The notes beneath the pieces were generated by a model. It was not told where the DNA came from, did not search any database, and saw nothing but the letters and a program-made list of their open reading frames with translations. Shown here in pieces: positions 42,531-52,676 of a stretch of 64,000 nucleotides of DNA (position 1 is the stretch's first letter; every line of letters begins with the position of its first letter). The stretch is from Methylobacterium sp. PvR107. GTDB lineage: Bacteria; Pseudomonadota; Alphaproteobacteria; Rhizobiales; Beijerinckiaceae. The translations under genes and the position numbers were made by a program. Location of the stretch: contig NZ_JAFIBW010000001.1 in NCBI RefSeq assembly GCF_017833295.1, positions 5,049,501-5,113,500 on the forward strand. The letters are read 5' to 3'.

Positions 42531-44687
42531 CTACGCCGCCCGCACGTTGCGCAGGAATTGCGCGACCTCGGCCCGGAGCTGCTCCGAGCGCGCCGCAAGG
42601 GCGTCGGAGGCCTGGGCCACGGAAGCGGCCGCCTGGCCGGCATCGTCGGCGACCCGGGCGACCTCGGCGATATCGGCCGTCATCATGCCGGTTCCGGTCG
42701 AGGCCTGTCCCATGCTGCGGACGATATCCTGGGTGGTGACACCCTGCTGGTCTACCGCCGCCGCGATGCTGGTCGATACCTGGCTCATCGCCTCGATCTG
42801 ACCGGCAACGCCCTGGATCGCGCCGCCCGCATCGCGCGCCACAGCCTGGATTGCCTCCACCTGTCGGCCGATCTCCTCTGTCGCCCGGGCCGTCTGCGTG
42901 GCGAGTTCCTTGACTTCGGCGGCGACGACCGCGAAGCCGCGACCCGCCTCGCCGGCACGCGCGGCCTCGATCGTGGCGTTGAGCGCCAGAAGGTTGGTCT
43001 GGCCGGCGATCGTCGAGACCATCCCGACCACGTCGCCGATCCGCGTCGCGGCCGCAGCGAGATCGGCCATCGTCTGCTCGGCCCTGCGCGCCTCCCCGAC
43101 GGCAGTGGCCGACATGCCGGCGGCCTGCTCCACTTGGCGGCCGATCTCCTGCACGGTCGCGCCCAGCTCCTCCGCGGCCGCCGCCACGGCGTTGACGTTG
43201 TCGGACGTCTGCCGGGCCGCACCGGCGACGCTGGTCGAGCGCTGCGAGGTGCCGGCGACAGCAACCCGCATGGTGCCGGACGCGTCCTGCAGAGCCGCCA
43301 CCGCGCCGGTCAGGCCCTCCACGATGCCGCCGACCGAGTGCTCGAAGCCGTCGGCGAGTTCCTTCAGCATGGCGCGACGGCTCTGCTCCTCGCGCAGGCG
43401 CGCCGCCTCGGTGGTCTGCAGCTGTTGTGCGGCATCCTCCAGCGACATGTCCCGGATCGTCACGACGGCGCGGGCGATGTCCCCGATCTCATCCCGCCGC
43501 TTGCTGCCGGGCACGTCGGCGAGGCTCTGCCGGTCGGCGAGCGCCTTCAGGGCGCGGGTGAGCGCGCCCAGCGGCGCCACGATCGAGCGCGCGAGCAGCA
43601 GGCCCAGGAGAGCCGTGCCCAGCAGGACGAAGAGGCCGGTCAGGATCAACGTCCGTGACAGCGCGCGCACGGCGTCGATGGCCTCGGCCTGCGCCTGCTC
43701 CGCGATGACCGTCCAGGGCGCGCCCAGAACGGTGAGCGGCGAGACGGCCGCCATGTGCGGCCCGTCGGCGGCGGTGAAATCGACGCTGCCGCCCGCCTTG
43801 ATCTGGTCAGCGGCGATCCCGAGCGGCGCGAGCCCGCTCCCGGCCTTCACCGCCGGATTGAGCGGCGGATTGCTGCGCAGGAGCCCGTCGGCACCGGCCG
43901 CGAGGATCTGCCCCGTCTCGCCCAGACCGGTCCGCTTGGCCAGCGTCTGATCGAACAGGGTCGGCGTCACCCGCATGACGATGAAGCCGATCCGCTCCGC
44001 CGCCTGCGCGGTTCCCATGGCGACGTTCGCGCGCTTGGTCATGGCGCGCCCGATGAACGCGGCCGGAGCCCCATCCACCGGGTAGGCGGCGAAATCCTCG
44101 AACAGCACGGCGTTCGAATCCGCGGATTTGAGACGCTCGACCAGACGCGCGAGGGCGGTCCGCGAAAGGGTGTCATCCGAGATCGACTTGGCGAAGTCGG
44201 CGCCTTTCGTCGTGGTGTAGGCGATCCGGCCGCCCTCATCGAGGAACATGAGGTCGGCGTAGCCCGGCTGAGCGATCAGCTTGCGGGCCACCTCGTGAAC
44301 CTTGACGTGCCGGCGGCCATACATCGAAGCCATCCCGGTGCCGTCGAGCGCCACGCGCGCCTCCATCGTCTGCGGCGCCCGGAAGGCCTCGATGACGGCG
44401 GCGGTCTCGGGCTTTGCCGGATCGAGCGTCTCGATCAGGTCGGGAAAGTTCGAGACGATCTGCGGGTGGGCCGCGACGGCCAGGAAGTCGGCCTGCATCC
44501 GGTCGGCCACCAGCTCGATCCCGTCCCGGCGCGCCGCAGCGGCCAGCTGAAGGCGCTCGTGCGCCGCACTCATCAGTCCGGACCGCGCCGTGTACCAGCT
44601 GAAACCGCCCATCGCGGTGGCACTGAGAAGCGCCAGCCCGACGGTCATCGCCGGAAGGCGCGTGCTCAGCCGCGAAAGAATAGTCAT
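42531..44687 (-). CDS. Methyl-accepting chemotaxis protein with large periplasmic sensor
   Basis: This 718-residue protein has TM1 near residues 12-32, then a periplasmic sensor of about 280 residues (Cache-like, containing [17 protein letters not shown] and [15 protein letters not shown]). TM2 is [20 protein letters not shown], followed by HAMP and the signalling domain with tip [20 protein letters not shown]. The layout suits binding of small organic ligands. The ATG at 44687 is chosen; the open frame upstream is antisense shadow. It is convergent with the histidine kinase. Confidence 0.93.
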   Translation of the reverse strand: MTILSRLSTRLPAMTVGLALLSATAMGGFSWYTARSGLMSAAHERLQLAAAARRDGIELVADRMQADFLAVAAHPQIVSNFPDLIETLDPAKPETAAVIEAFRAPQTMEARVALDGTGMASMYGRRHVKVHEVARKLIAQPGYADLMFLDEGGRIAYTTTKGADFAKSISDDTLSRTALARLVERLKSADSNAVLFEDFAAYPVDGAPAAFIGRAMTKRANVAMGTAQAAERIGFIVMRVTPTLFDQTLAKRTGLGETGQILAAGADGLLRSNPPLNPAVKAGSGLAPLGIAADQIKAGGSVDFTAADGPHMAAVSPLTVLGAPWTVIAEQAQAEAIDAVRALSRTLILTGLFVLLGTALLGLLLARSIVAPLGALTRALKALADRQSLADVPGSKRRDEIGDIARAVVTIRDMSLEDAAQQLQTTEAARLREEQSRRAMLKELADGFEHSVGGIVEGLTGAVAALQDASGTMRVAVAGTSQRSTSVAGAARQTSDNVNAVAAAAEELGATVQEIGRQVEQAAGMSATAVGEARRAEQTMADLAAAATRIGDVVGMVSTIAGQTNLLALNATIEAARAGEAGRGFAVVAAEVKELATQTARATEEIGRQVEAIQAVARDAGGAIQGVAGQIEAMSQVSTSIAAAVDQQGVTTQDIVRSMGQASTGTGMMTADIAEVARVADDAGQAAASVAQASDALAARSEQLRAEVAQFLRNVRAA

Positions 44688-44974
44688 GGTGGGCTCTGGA
44701 CAGTTTGAAGGAGGGGAGAATCTCGCGGAAACATAGAAGCAATGCTCGTGAAGGGCGCGTAAACGGCGCTCGAGCGGTCCGGGTCTGTCGATCTCCGGCT
44801 CATGCGGAGAGCCGGAAAGCCGGCACCGGCCATCCGGGCACGTCCCTGTGCGGCATGCATCATCGGCGGCCGACGAGGCCGACAGCCGCGGTGATCGAAC
44901 CGCGGCCCGGGGCCTGCTAGAGCAGCTGCGAGGCACGAGCCGCCGCTGGACCCCGGGCGGCCGAGGGAGATCGG
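44688..44974. other. Divergent intergenic region (MCP / arginase)
   Basis: About 285 bases contain the promoters of the MCP (left) and arginase-ureD (right). No gene, RNA or repeat is seen. Confidence 0.45.
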
Positions 44975-45943
44975 ATGACGAGCGAGGCCACCCCCGACCG
45001 AGCGTGCAGCATTGCGCTGATCGGCGTCCCGATCGAGGTCGGAACCAGCGAGCCCGGCGCCCTCATGGGTCCGGCGGCCCTGCGCACCGCCGGCTTGGTC
45101 CGTGCCCTCGCCGACCTCGGCCATATGGTCACGGATCACGGCGACGTCGTTCCCGACGAGCCGGCCGAGGCGCGGGGTCTCACCGCGGTCGCCGCATGGT
45201 CGCGCGCCCTGTCTCGGGAAGTCCTGGCCGCGCTCAAGGCCGGTGCGCTTCCCCTGGCCGTCGGCGGCGATCATAGCCTCTCGGTCGGGTCCATCGACGG
45301 CGTCATGCGCCACTGCGCATCGCAGGGGCGGCCTCTCTTCGTGCTCTGGCTCGATGCCCATGCCGACTTCAACACGCTGGAGACCTCGCCCTCCGGCAAT
45401 GTCCACGGCATGCCGCTGGCCGCGCTCTGCGGTGAGCCGGGCTTCCCGCGCCTGTTCGCGGAGCCGGCGCCTCCGCCGCTCGCGCCGAGCCACGTCCACC
45501 TGTTCGGCCTCCGCTCGATCGATGCGGGCGAGCGCGCGTTGGTCACGGCCCGGCGCGTCGGCGTGACCGACATGCGCACCATCGACGAATTCGGCGTCGT
45601 GGCCCCGCTACGACGCGTGCTCGACGGAGTTGCCGCCCTCGGTGCGCATCTGCATGTCAGCCTCGACATCGACTTCCTCGACCCGTCGATCGCACCGGGC
45701 GTCGGCACGACGGTGCCAGGCGGCGCGACGTTCCGGGAGGCGCATCTGATCATGGAGATGCTGCACGATTCCGGTCTCGTGCGTTCGCTCGACGTGGTCG
45801 AGCTCAATCCCTTCCTGGATGAGCGCGGGCGCAGCGCCCGGGTGCTGGTCGAGCTGGTCGCCAGCCTGTTCGGAAGGCGCATCCTCGACCGGCCGACCCT
45901 GCCGATCGAGGCGGTGTCGGGCGAGGCATCCGAGCGCGCCTGA
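44975..45943 (+). CDS. rocF: Arginase
   Basis: This 322-residue Mn2+ enzyme hydrolyses arginine to ornithine and urea. Metal motifs are [30 protein letters not shown] and [17 protein letters not shown], and it ends with [19 protein letters not shown] is characteristic of true arginase rather than agmatinase. Its stop overlaps the ureD start (TGATG), so the urea producer and a urease maturation factor are translated together. Confidence 0.93.
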   Translation: MTSEATPDRACSIALIGVPIEVGTSEPGALMGPAALRTAGLVRALADLGHMVTDHGDVVPDEPAEARGLTAVAAWSRALSREVLAALKAGALPLAVGGDHSLSVGSIDGVMRHCASQGRPLFVLWLDAHADFNTLETSPSGNVHGMPLAALCGEPGFPRLFAEPAPPPLAPSHVHLFGLRSIDAGERALVTARRVGVTDMRTIDEFGVVAPLRRVLDGVAALGAHLHVSLDIDFLDPSIAPGVGTTVPGGATFREAHLIMEMLHDSGLVRSLDVVELNPFLDERGRSARVLVELVASLFGRRILDRPTLPIEAVSGEASERA

Positions 45944-46812
45944 TGCACGGCCGCATCCCGGATCCTAACTCGCGGCAAGCCGCGGATTGCGCGGCGCCGC
46001 TGCGTCAGCGCTCGAACGGACAGGTCCGGCTGCAGGCCGGTCCGGCGCATCCGGGAGGGGCGACGCGCATCATCGACCTCGCGGAGTCCGGCCCGTCCCG
46101 GCTGCGTTTCCCGCGTGGCGACGGCGCGCTCGAGGCCGTGCTGGTCAACACGGCCGGTGGGGTCGCGTGCGGCGATCACTTCGCGATCACGCTCGATCTC
46201 GCGCCCGGAGGCGACCTCGTCCTGACCACCACGGCCGCGGAGAAGATCTACCGCTCGGACGGACCGGTGAGCCGGATCGAGAACCATGTCTCGCTCGGTG
46301 CCGGCGCAAAGCTCGCCTGGCTGCCGCAGGAGACTATTCTCTTCGACCACGCACGGGTGCGGCGGCGCTTCGAGGCCGACCTCGCACCGGGCGCCGCGCT
46401 GGTCGCCGCGGAAATCGTCGCGTTCGGTCGCGCCGCGCGGGGCGAGCGCATCGCAGACGGGCTGTTCGCCGATGCCTGGCGGGTGCGCCGCGCAGGGCGT
46501 CTGGTCTACGCCGACAGCTTCGTGCTCGATGGCCCCATCAGCGACCTCCTCGCGCGACCGGCGATCGGCGGCGGGGCAGGCGCCTGCGCGACCCTGCTCG
46601 ACGTCTCGGACGGCGCCGAGGCGCGCCTGGACGAGGCGCGCGCGCGGTTGGCCGAAGCCGGCGCATCCGGGATCGAAGCGGCCGCCAGCGCCTGGAACGG
46701 GCATCTCGCCATCCGCGCCCTGTCCGGTGCCGTCGGGCCGCTGCGTGGCCTCATCGCGCGCTTCCTGACCGGCTATCGTGGCCTGCCGATGCCCCGGGTC
46801 TGGCAGAGCTGA
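45943..46812 (+). CDS. ureD: Urease accessory protein UreD
   Basis: This 289-residue protein shows the UreD/UreH pattern: VLVNTAGGVACGDHFAITLD, TTTAAEKIYRSDGPVSRIEN and AKLAWLPQETILFDHARVRR. UreD forms the nickel-insertion chaperone complex with UreF and UreG on urease. The urease structural genes and other accessories are not in this window; ureD stands alone behind arginase. tRNA-Cys lies 116 bases downstream. Confidence 0.93.
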   Translation: MHGRIPDPNSRQAADCAAPLRQRSNGQVRLQAGPAHPGGATRIIDLAESGPSRLRFPRGDGALEAVLVNTAGGVACGDHFAITLDLAPGGDLVLTTTAAEKIYRSDGPVSRIENHVSLGAGAKLAWLPQETILFDHARVRRRFEADLAPGAALVAAEIVAFGRAARGERIADGLFADAWRVRRAGRLVYADSFVLDGPISDLLARPAIGGGAGACATLLDVSDGAEARLDEARARLAEAGASGIEAAASAWNGHLAIRALSGAVGPLRGLIARFLTGYRGLPMPRVWQS

Positions 46813-46928
46813 CACGATCCTGCATCTTCGCGCGTCGCAGCCGTTGCCTGCGGCCGCCGACCTCTGCTAGAGACGCGCACCCGGAGCTGACCGCCCAGCT
46901 CCGCACGGTGCCTCGGCGCCGTTCAGAA

Positions 46929-47002
46929 GGCCTCGTGGCGGAGTGGTTACGCAGAGGACTGCAAATCCTTGCACCCCGGTTCGATTCCGGGCGAGGCCTC
47001 CA
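46929..47002 (+). tRNA. tRNA-Cys (GCA)
   Basis: A complete cloverleaf of 74 bases: acceptor GGCCTCG/CGAGGCC, anticodon loop CTGCAAA with anticodon GCA, T arm CCCGG-TTCGATT-CCGGG and encoded CCA. It does not appear to be used as an integration site here. Confidence 0.95.
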
Positions 47003-47049
47003 TCTTACCGATCATTGACCGTTGCTGTGTCTCAGCGGCCTGACCGGCG

Positions 47050-48729
47050 TCAGGCGCCGTGGACCTGGGCCATGAAGGTCTCGATCGCCTGCTGCAGGCT
47101 GTGCGTGCCCGCATTCACCCGCGACGCGCTGCCCCGCACCTGTCCGGCCTGAGCCTCATTGGACGCGGCCGCCGCCCGCACACCCGCGACGCTCTCGGAG
47201 ACTTTCCGCGCATCCTCGGCCGCGCTGAAGATCGCGCGCGCGATCTCCTGGCTGGCATGGCCCTGCTGGTCGGTGGCGTCCGCGACCTCCGCGGCAATCA
47301 GGCTCATCCGGGCGATCGTCTCGCCGATCGCCGCGATGGCGGCCGCCGTCCGATCCGCAGCTTTCTGGATGGAGTCCACCTGCCCGGTGATGCGGTCCGT
47401 GGCGCCCGCCGTCTGTCCGGCAAGGGCTTTGACCTCGGCGGCGACCACGGCGAAGCCGCGGCCCGCCGCGCCCGCGCGCGCGGCCTCGATCGTGGCGTTG
47501 AGCGCCAGCAGATTGGTCTGCTCGGCGACATCGCGGATCAGCGTGACCACGGCGCCGATCTCTTCGGCCGCCTGCGCCAGGCTCGACACCGTCTGCGCCA
47601 GGCCCTGCGTGTCGGTGCGAGCCGTCGCGGCGATCTCGCTGGTCTGACGGACGCGAGTCTCGATCTCCCGGGCGGAGGCCGACAGCTCCTCGGCCGCACT
47701 GGCGATGCTGTCAACGATCCCGGCCGTCTGGCTCGAGGCGCCAGCCACCACGGTCGCCTGCACGGCCATGACGCCGGCATTCCCCGACAGCGTATCGGCC
47801 GCCGCCTGCATCGCCTCGGCGGAGCCCGCGAGATCCGAGACAGCGCGGCGTGTCTCGGTCTCGAATGCGCGAGTCGCCTGGGCCAAGGCCTCTGCCCGGA
47901 TCCGGTCGCGATCGCGGCGTGCCTGCGCCTCTTGGTCGAGACTTCGCTTCTCGATGAGCGCCGTCCGAAACGCCGCGATGGCGCCCGCCATCTCGCCGAT
48001 CTCATCGCGGCGGCTCGTGAACGGAATCGTTCGCTCGAGCTCGTCGGCCGCCAGAGCCGTCATGCAGACCTTCAATCGGTGCAGCGGTCGCCGGACCTGC
48101 GTGACGATGATCCCGATCGCGGCAAGCAGGCCGATCGCCAGCGCCACCGCCGGCACGCCAATGAGGGTGATCCGCGCCTGGCTGCGATCTGCGGCGTCGG
48201 CGGCGCGGCGCGCGTTCAGGCGGCCGAGTACGTCGCGCCCGAGGGCACCGATCTCGGCGATCATGTGCTCGCGGTTCCTGACCGTCGCCTCGTCCGTGGC
48301 CTGGATGAGGGCCGCCTTCGGCGAGATGGTCAGTCCCAGCTCGGCCGTGTCATTCTGGTAGGCGATGAATTCCTTGACGAACAGGTCGAACCGGCGACGC
48401 CGATCCTCGGGCAGCTGGTCCGTCATGGCTTCGAGAAACGGCACGCGGACCTGCTCCACCACCAGCAGAGCCGCATGGAGCGCGGAGAGACGCGTTCGCG
48501 CCTCCGTCTTGTCCTCGGCAGTGTAGAGCGCTGTCGTCTGCACGACGGCATGCTCGATGGCCTGGCCGAGTGCCCCGGCTTGCAGCCCGGCGTTCCAGAT
48601 CCTGTCGGTGGCGGCGGCGCGCTCCTGCTCCCGGCTCGATTGGCGGATCGCGAAGAGCGAGATGCCGACCGCCACAAAGGCCAGCAGACCGATAACAGCT
48701 GAGAGCTTGAGTCCGAGAGAAATGCGCAT
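47050..48729 (-). CDS. Methyl-accepting chemotaxis protein (4HB-like sensor)
   Basis: This 559-residue protein has TM1 LSAVIGLLAFVAVGISLFAI, a helical periplasmic domain of about 150 residues, TM2 LIGVPAVALAIGLLAAIGII and HAMP. The signalling domain has tip [20 protein letters not shown] and [20 protein letters not shown]. It is the third MCP in the window and differs from the other two in having a longer linker of Arg/Gln-rich helix before the signalling domain. Ligand unknown. Confidence 0.93.
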   Translation of the reverse strand: MRISLGLKLSAVIGLLAFVAVGISLFAIRQSSREQERAAATDRIWNAGLQAGALGQAIEHAVVQTTALYTAEDKTEARTRLSALHAALLVVEQVRVPFLEAMTDQLPEDRRRRFDLFVKEFIAYQNDTAELGLTISPKAALIQATDEATVRNREHMIAEIGALGRDVLGRLNARRAADAADRSQARITLIGVPAVALAIGLLAAIGIIVTQVRRPLHRLKVCMTALAADELERTIPFTSRRDEIGEMAGAIAAFRTALIEKRSLDQEAQARRDRDRIRAEALAQATRAFETETRRAVSDLAGSAEAMQAAADTLSGNAGVMAVQATVVAGASSQTAGIVDSIASAAEELSASAREIETRVRQTSEIAATARTDTQGLAQTVSSLAQAAEEIGAVVTLIRDVAEQTNLLALNATIEAARAGAAGRGFAVVAAEVKALAGQTAGATDRITGQVDSIQKAADRTAAAIAAIGETIARMSLIAAEVADATDQQGHASQEIARAIFSAAEDARKVSESVAGVRAAAASNEAQAGQVRGSASRVNAGTHSLQQAIETFMAQVHGA

Positions 48730-49065
48730 GGGCCCGAGGTCACGTTCGCAGGAGAACCGGAACGCTTAAGACATAGAGCTAGCGAACGCACCGCACATCC
48801 AAATATAGCCGGCAAATTCGAAAATTTCCACTTCATCCTTGCGCTGTGTTCAAACCGAAACTCTCGCATTATCCGTCAGAAAAATTGCAGTTTCTGGACC
48901 GTGCGTTCGCTTTTGAACGCGCATGACGGCACCTATGTAGTCTCACGGGCGCAAATGGACCGCCGATGCTCAAGTCGCGCCGGCAATCCCGTTGGCCCGG
49001 CGCGTGTTCGGCTGATCGACGCTGCGCCGTGCAGACTTGGGTCGCGACCGGGCGAGGATGGCCCC
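48730..49065. other. Intergenic region
   Basis: About 335 bases. The part next to the MCP start (48,790-48,870) is AT-richer and probably holds its promoter. The remainder has only shadow frames. Confidence 0.45.
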
Positions 49066-49317
49066 TCAGTGCCCGCAGACCCGGGGGACCGTCGCCTCTG
49101 CATTCCAGGCTTGACGTGTCTCGGGCCCGGGTACGGCCGTGACGATCTCGCGACGCAGGTCGTCGCACTGGGCCTCGACGAGATCGGGCAGGATGTCGGC
49201 CTGCAGATCGTCGAAGGCTGCGATCAGCCGTGGGCCGCCGGCGATCCACTCGAAGGCGACGCGGACCTCCCGTTCACCGTACGGATCCTGGGGGTCGAGA
49301 CAGCGATGGGTCAGCAT
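49066..49317 (-). CDS. Small hypothetical protein
   Basis: This is an 83-residue protein with a mixed alpha/beta composition (VRVAFEWIAGGPRLIAAFDD, then LQADILPDLVEAQCDDLRRE). It has no signal or membrane segment. It resembles no family I can name. The ribosome site is weak; frame composition is the main support. Confidence 0.45.
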   Translation of the reverse strand: MLTHRCLDPQDPYGEREVRVAFEWIAGGPRLIAAFDDLQADILPDLVEAQCDDLRREIVTAVPGPETRQAWNAEATVPRVCGH

Positions 49318-49595
49318 GTGTGCAGCGCGCAGAAGCCGGCTCGACCGGCGAGGCTGGTCCCGTAGGCGTGCGTCGTGACGCTCGGATGACCCGCGGCGCC
49401 GATACGCTCTTGCCTGGATCCGACCGCTGGGCCGAGTTGCGCGATCGCTTGTTGCCGATCGACCCAGCTGTTGCCGTCAGGCCGCAGGCGCGCGCCTTGC
49501 TCCTGCGACGCCCGCTGCGAGGCGTCAGCGATGCGCAGATTGCGCGCCGAGGGCCTTGCGCCCCGCGATCCCGGTGTGTACAGACGCGACCGTGA

Positions 49596-49671
49596 TCCCC
49601 GATAGCTCAGTTGGTAGAGCAGGCGACTGTTAATCGCCTTGTCGCAGGTTCGAGTCCTGCTCGGGGAGCCA
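49596..49671 (+). tRNA. tRNA-Asn (GTT), island attachment site
   Basis: A complete 76-base tRNA: acceptor TCCCCGA/TCGGGGA, D arm, anticodon loop CTGTTAA with anticodon GTT, T arm GCAGG-TTCGAGT-CCTGC and encoded CCA. An integrase gene converges on it and overlaps its 3' part, and a degenerate copy of its 3' half occurs at 55493-55530, so it serves as an attB site. Confidence 0.96.
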
Positions 49672-50782
49672 TCACTCCAGCAACGCCCTGAACTTTCGAG
49701 CTTTTCTGCTCTCGCTCCCGCACCGGGTGCTGAGGTGCGGGAATAGCGTCGCCGTTCCAACGGTCGGCAATACGTTCCGCCAGCTTCGTTCGATTGGCGC
49801 CGCGCACGTAAGTCGCGCTCTCACGGCTTCCCTCGGCCCATCCGAACCACGCGTTCAGCTCAGCCTCAGTCGCGCCGCTCTCGGCTGCTCGTCGCGCGCC
49901 GGCTTTGCGCAGGCCGTGGGCTCGGCCCGGCACGCCGGCCTTCGCGCAGGCATCCCGAAACCAGTTCCCGAAGCTCTCCTTCGTCATCGGTCGGCCGCGC
50001 TCGCCGGTGATGAAGGTCAGCTCGCCGACCGGACTCGCGGCGATCGAGGCGGCAAGGGGCGGAAGGATCCGGATCGTCACGTCCTGGCCGGTCTTCTCCG
50101 TCTGAATACGGATCCGGCCATCGCGCACGTGCGGGCGTCCGACGCGGGCGGCGTCGCCCCGGCGCAGACCGGTGTAGAGCAGGAGGTCGAGCGCCAGGCG
50201 CTCGCGGGTGCCGAGCGGCCAGCGCACCTCGAAACGGGCGACCTCGTCCTCGGTCCAAGTGTGGAAGCCGTTGCGATCATTGGGACCGCTGAGCAGCTTC
50301 ACACCGCGGGTCGGATCGGCCTGCAGGTACTCGCGCTCGACCGCGAAGGCGAACAGGCCGCGCATCGTCTTGAGCCAGTTGTTGGCGCCATGTGGTCGGG
50401 CGGCACGGCGGTCCAGGCCCTCCCGGATGGCCCGCGCGCTGATCGCCTCGATCGGCTCGGTGCCGGCGATGCGCACGGTCTCCTTCAGGATGCCGGACCG
50501 CTGCGCGCGGGTGGCCGTCGACAGCGCCTCGGTCCAGTGGGCACTCACCATGTAGCGGCCGATCAGCCATGACATGGTGCCGACTGTGACGCCCTTCGCC
50601 ACGGGCGCGGGCTGGCCCGCCAACGCGGCCTCATACTCGGCCACGAACGCCTTCGTGCCGTACGCTGCGCGCAAGCGGATGCGCGGTCCGGACCCACGCC
50701 GGAAGTACCAGACCGTCTCGCCGTGGCGGATGGTCTCACGGTGGAGGTGCTTCGGGCGCGGGCGGGGCATGGCGGACCTCAT
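49607..50782 (-). CDS. Tyrosine recombinase / integrase of the tRNA-Asn island
   Basis: This 391-residue protein has an N-terminal SAM-like core-binding domain (SWLIGRYMVSAHWTEALSTA) and a catalytic domain. Arg is in LLLYTGLRRGDAARVGRPHV, HxxR-like residues in GRAHGLRKAGARRAAE, and Tyr in SRESATYVRGANRTKL. The last about 20 residues (PRAGLEPATRRLTVACSTN) are antisense translation of tRNA-Asn, because the gene runs into the tRNA. The start is ATG 50782, overlapping the upstream stop (ATGA), or ATG 50770 with GAGG before it. It is intact. Confidence 0.92.
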   Translation of the reverse strand: MRSAMPRPRPKHLHRETIRHGETVWYFRRGSGPRIRLRAAYGTKAFVAEYEAALAGQPAPVAKGVTVGTMSWLIGRYMVSAHWTEALSTATRAQRSGILKETVRIAGTEPIEAISARAIREGLDRRAARPHGANNWLKTMRGLFAFAVEREYLQADPTRGVKLLSGPNDRNGFHTWTEDEVARFEVRWPLGTRERLALDLLLYTGLRRGDAARVGRPHVRDGRIRIQTEKTGQDVTIRILPPLAASIAASPVGELTFITGERGRPMTKESFGNWFRDACAKAGVPGRAHGLRKAGARRAAESGATEAELNAWFGWAEGSRESATYVRGANRTKLAERIADRWNGDAIPAPQHPVREREQKSSKVQGVAGVMAPRAGLEPATRRLTVACSTN

Positions 50783-50967
50783 AGGACCACCACATGCTCC
50801 CGGTCGGCAAGCCGGCGGCCGGCTGGCGCCTCGACGGGCTCGCCCGGCTCGATGGTGATGCTTCCCTCGCGCATCACGACCCGCACCTTCGGAAAACCCG
50901 CATCGCGCATGGCGCGAATCGCTCGGGCGATGTCGGCCTGCGTCACGGCGGCAGCGCGGCGCGGCAT
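50779..50967 (-). CDS. Small protein coupled to the integrase
   Basis: This 62-residue protein has VTQADIARAIRAMRDAGFPK and VRVVMREGSITIEPGEPVE. Proteins of this form often precede phage-type integrases in rhizobia and may act as excisionase-like factors (inference). The stop overlaps the integrase ATG (ATGA). An in-frame ATG at 51093 would add low-complexity sequence. Confidence 0.65.
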   Translation of the reverse strand: MPRRAAAVTQADIARAIRAMRDAGFPKVRVVMREGSITIEPGEPVEAPAGRRLADREHVVVL

Positions 50968-51176
50968 CAGCGTCTCCGCTCTGCTGGACGCCGCTCCTAC
51001 GCCAGATGCGGTCGCCGCGCCAGGATCGCGGCCGGCGCGCGCCAGGACCGCCGCCCGTCGCGCTCGGACTGTGTAGGGCGGTGACAAAACCATCCACTGG
51101 AGCGTCGGCGTCGTGCTGATGCGGGCGGCGTAAAAGCCGGCCAGTGGAGAAGCTTCTCTTTCGAGAGGAGCTGGGG

Positions 51177-52676
51177 ATGTTTGCCGTGGAAGTCTACGCG
51201 GCCGTTCGGCAGTTCGTGTTTATCGAGGGCAACTCTCGGCGTGAGGCGGCTCGAGTGTTCGGGCTGAGCCGAGAGACGATCGCCAAGATGTGCCGGTTCT
51301 CCCTGCCGCCGGGCTATACGCGCTCGAAGCCGGTCGAGAAGCCGAAGCTTGGGCCTCTTCTGCCGGTGATCACGGCCATCCTGGAAACGGACCGAAGCGC
51401 GCCGATCAAGCAGCGGCACACGGCCAAGCGGATCTTCGAGCGTTTACGCGACGAGCACGGCTATGCCGGCGGCTACACGGTGGTGAAGGACCACGTGCGG
51501 ATCTGCCGATCGCAGGGGCGGGAGACCTTCGTGCCGCTGGCCCACCCGCCTGGCCATGCCCAGGTTGACTTCGGCGAGGCGGTGGCCACGATCGGCGGCG
51601 TGCGTCGCAAGATCCATTTCTTCTGCATGGACCTGCCGCACTCCGACGCCTGCTTCGTGAAGGCATATCCGCGGGAGACCACCGAGGCGTTCCTCGACGG
51701 GCACGTCGCCGCCTTCGCCTTCTTCACGGGCGTGCCGCTGTCGATCCTGTACGACAACACGAAGATCGCGGTCGCCAAGATCTGCGGTGACGGGCAGCGC
51801 GAGCGCACGCGCGCCTTCACCGAGTTGGTGAGCCACTACCTGTTCCGCGACCGCTTCGGCCGTCCGGGCAGGGGCAACGACAAGGGCAAAGTCGAAGGGC
51901 TGGTCAAGTTCGCCCGGTCCAACTTCATGACCCCGGCTCCGGAGGCAGCTTCGTTCGAGGCGCTGAACGCTGATCTGGAGCGACGCTGCCGAGTCCGGCA
52001 GGATGAGTGTGCCGGTCGGTCTGCCGAGCTCATCGGTACGCGGCTCGTGGCCGACCGTGCGGTCCTGCGCGCCCTGCCGGCGGTCCCGCTGGAGCCGTGC
52101 GAGAAGCGGGCTGGTCGTGTCTCCTCGACCGCGCTGGTGCGCTATCACGGCAACGACTACTCGGTGCCCACCGCCTACGGCTTCCGGGACGTGCTGGTGA
52201 AGGGCTTCGTCGACGAGGTCGTGATCCTGTGCGGCGGGATCGAGATCGCCCGGCACGAACGCAGCTACGGCACCGGCGTGTTCGTCTCCGAGCCGCTGCA
52301 CTACCTCGCGCTGATCGAGACCAAGCCGAACGCCCTCGACCAAGCGGCGGCCCTCCAGGACTGGGATCTGCCCGAGGCGTTCCAGCACCTGCGCCATCTC
52401 CTGGAGGCGCGCATGGGCAACCGGGGCAAGCGCGAGTTCATCCAGGTGCTGCGCCTGATGGAGGCGATGCCCAAGGACGTGGTGGCCGCAGCCGTCGCGG
52501 AGGCGATCCGGCTCGGGGCGATCGGCTTCGATGCGGTCAAGCTGATTGCGCTGGCCCGACTCGAGCACCGACCGCCCCGGCTCGACCTGGCAGCCTATCC
52601 GCACCTGCCCAGAACCACGGTGCGGACCACCGTGGCTGCCGACTATGCCGTGCTGGTGCCGGAGGTGGCCGCATGA
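51177..52676 (+). CDS. istA: IS21 family transposase IstA
   Basis: This 499-residue protein starts MFAVEVYAAVRQFVFIEGNS followed by an HTH (EAARVFGLSRETIAKMCR). The integrase core (DDE fold) spans about residues 120-280, including HPPGHAQVDFGEAVATIGGV and GVPLSILYDNTKIAVAKI. A C-terminal domain continues with VRYHGNDYSVPTAYGFRDVL. GAGGAG precedes the ATG at 51177. Its stop overlaps istB (ATGA). It is intact and may be active. Confidence 0.94.
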   Translation: MFAVEVYAAVRQFVFIEGNSRREAARVFGLSRETIAKMCRFSLPPGYTRSKPVEKPKLGPLLPVITAILETDRSAPIKQRHTAKRIFERLRDEHGYAGGYTVVKDHVRICRSQGRETFVPLAHPPGHAQVDFGEAVATIGGVRRKIHFFCMDLPHSDACFVKAYPRETTEAFLDGHVAAFAFFTGVPLSILYDNTKIAVAKICGDGQRERTRAFTELVSHYLFRDRFGRPGRGNDKGKVEGLVKFARSNFMTPAPEAASFEALNADLERRCRVRQDECAGRSAELIGTRLVADRAVLRALPAVPLEPCEKRAGRVSSTALVRYHGNDYSVPTAYGFRDVLVKGFVDEVVILCGGIEIARHERSYGTGVFVSEPLHYLALIETKPNALDQAAALQDWDLPEAFQHLRHLLEARMGNRGKREFIQVLRLMEAMPKDVVAAAVAEAIRLGAIGFDAVKLIALARLEHRPPRLDLAAYPHLPRTTVRTTVAADYAVLVPEVAA

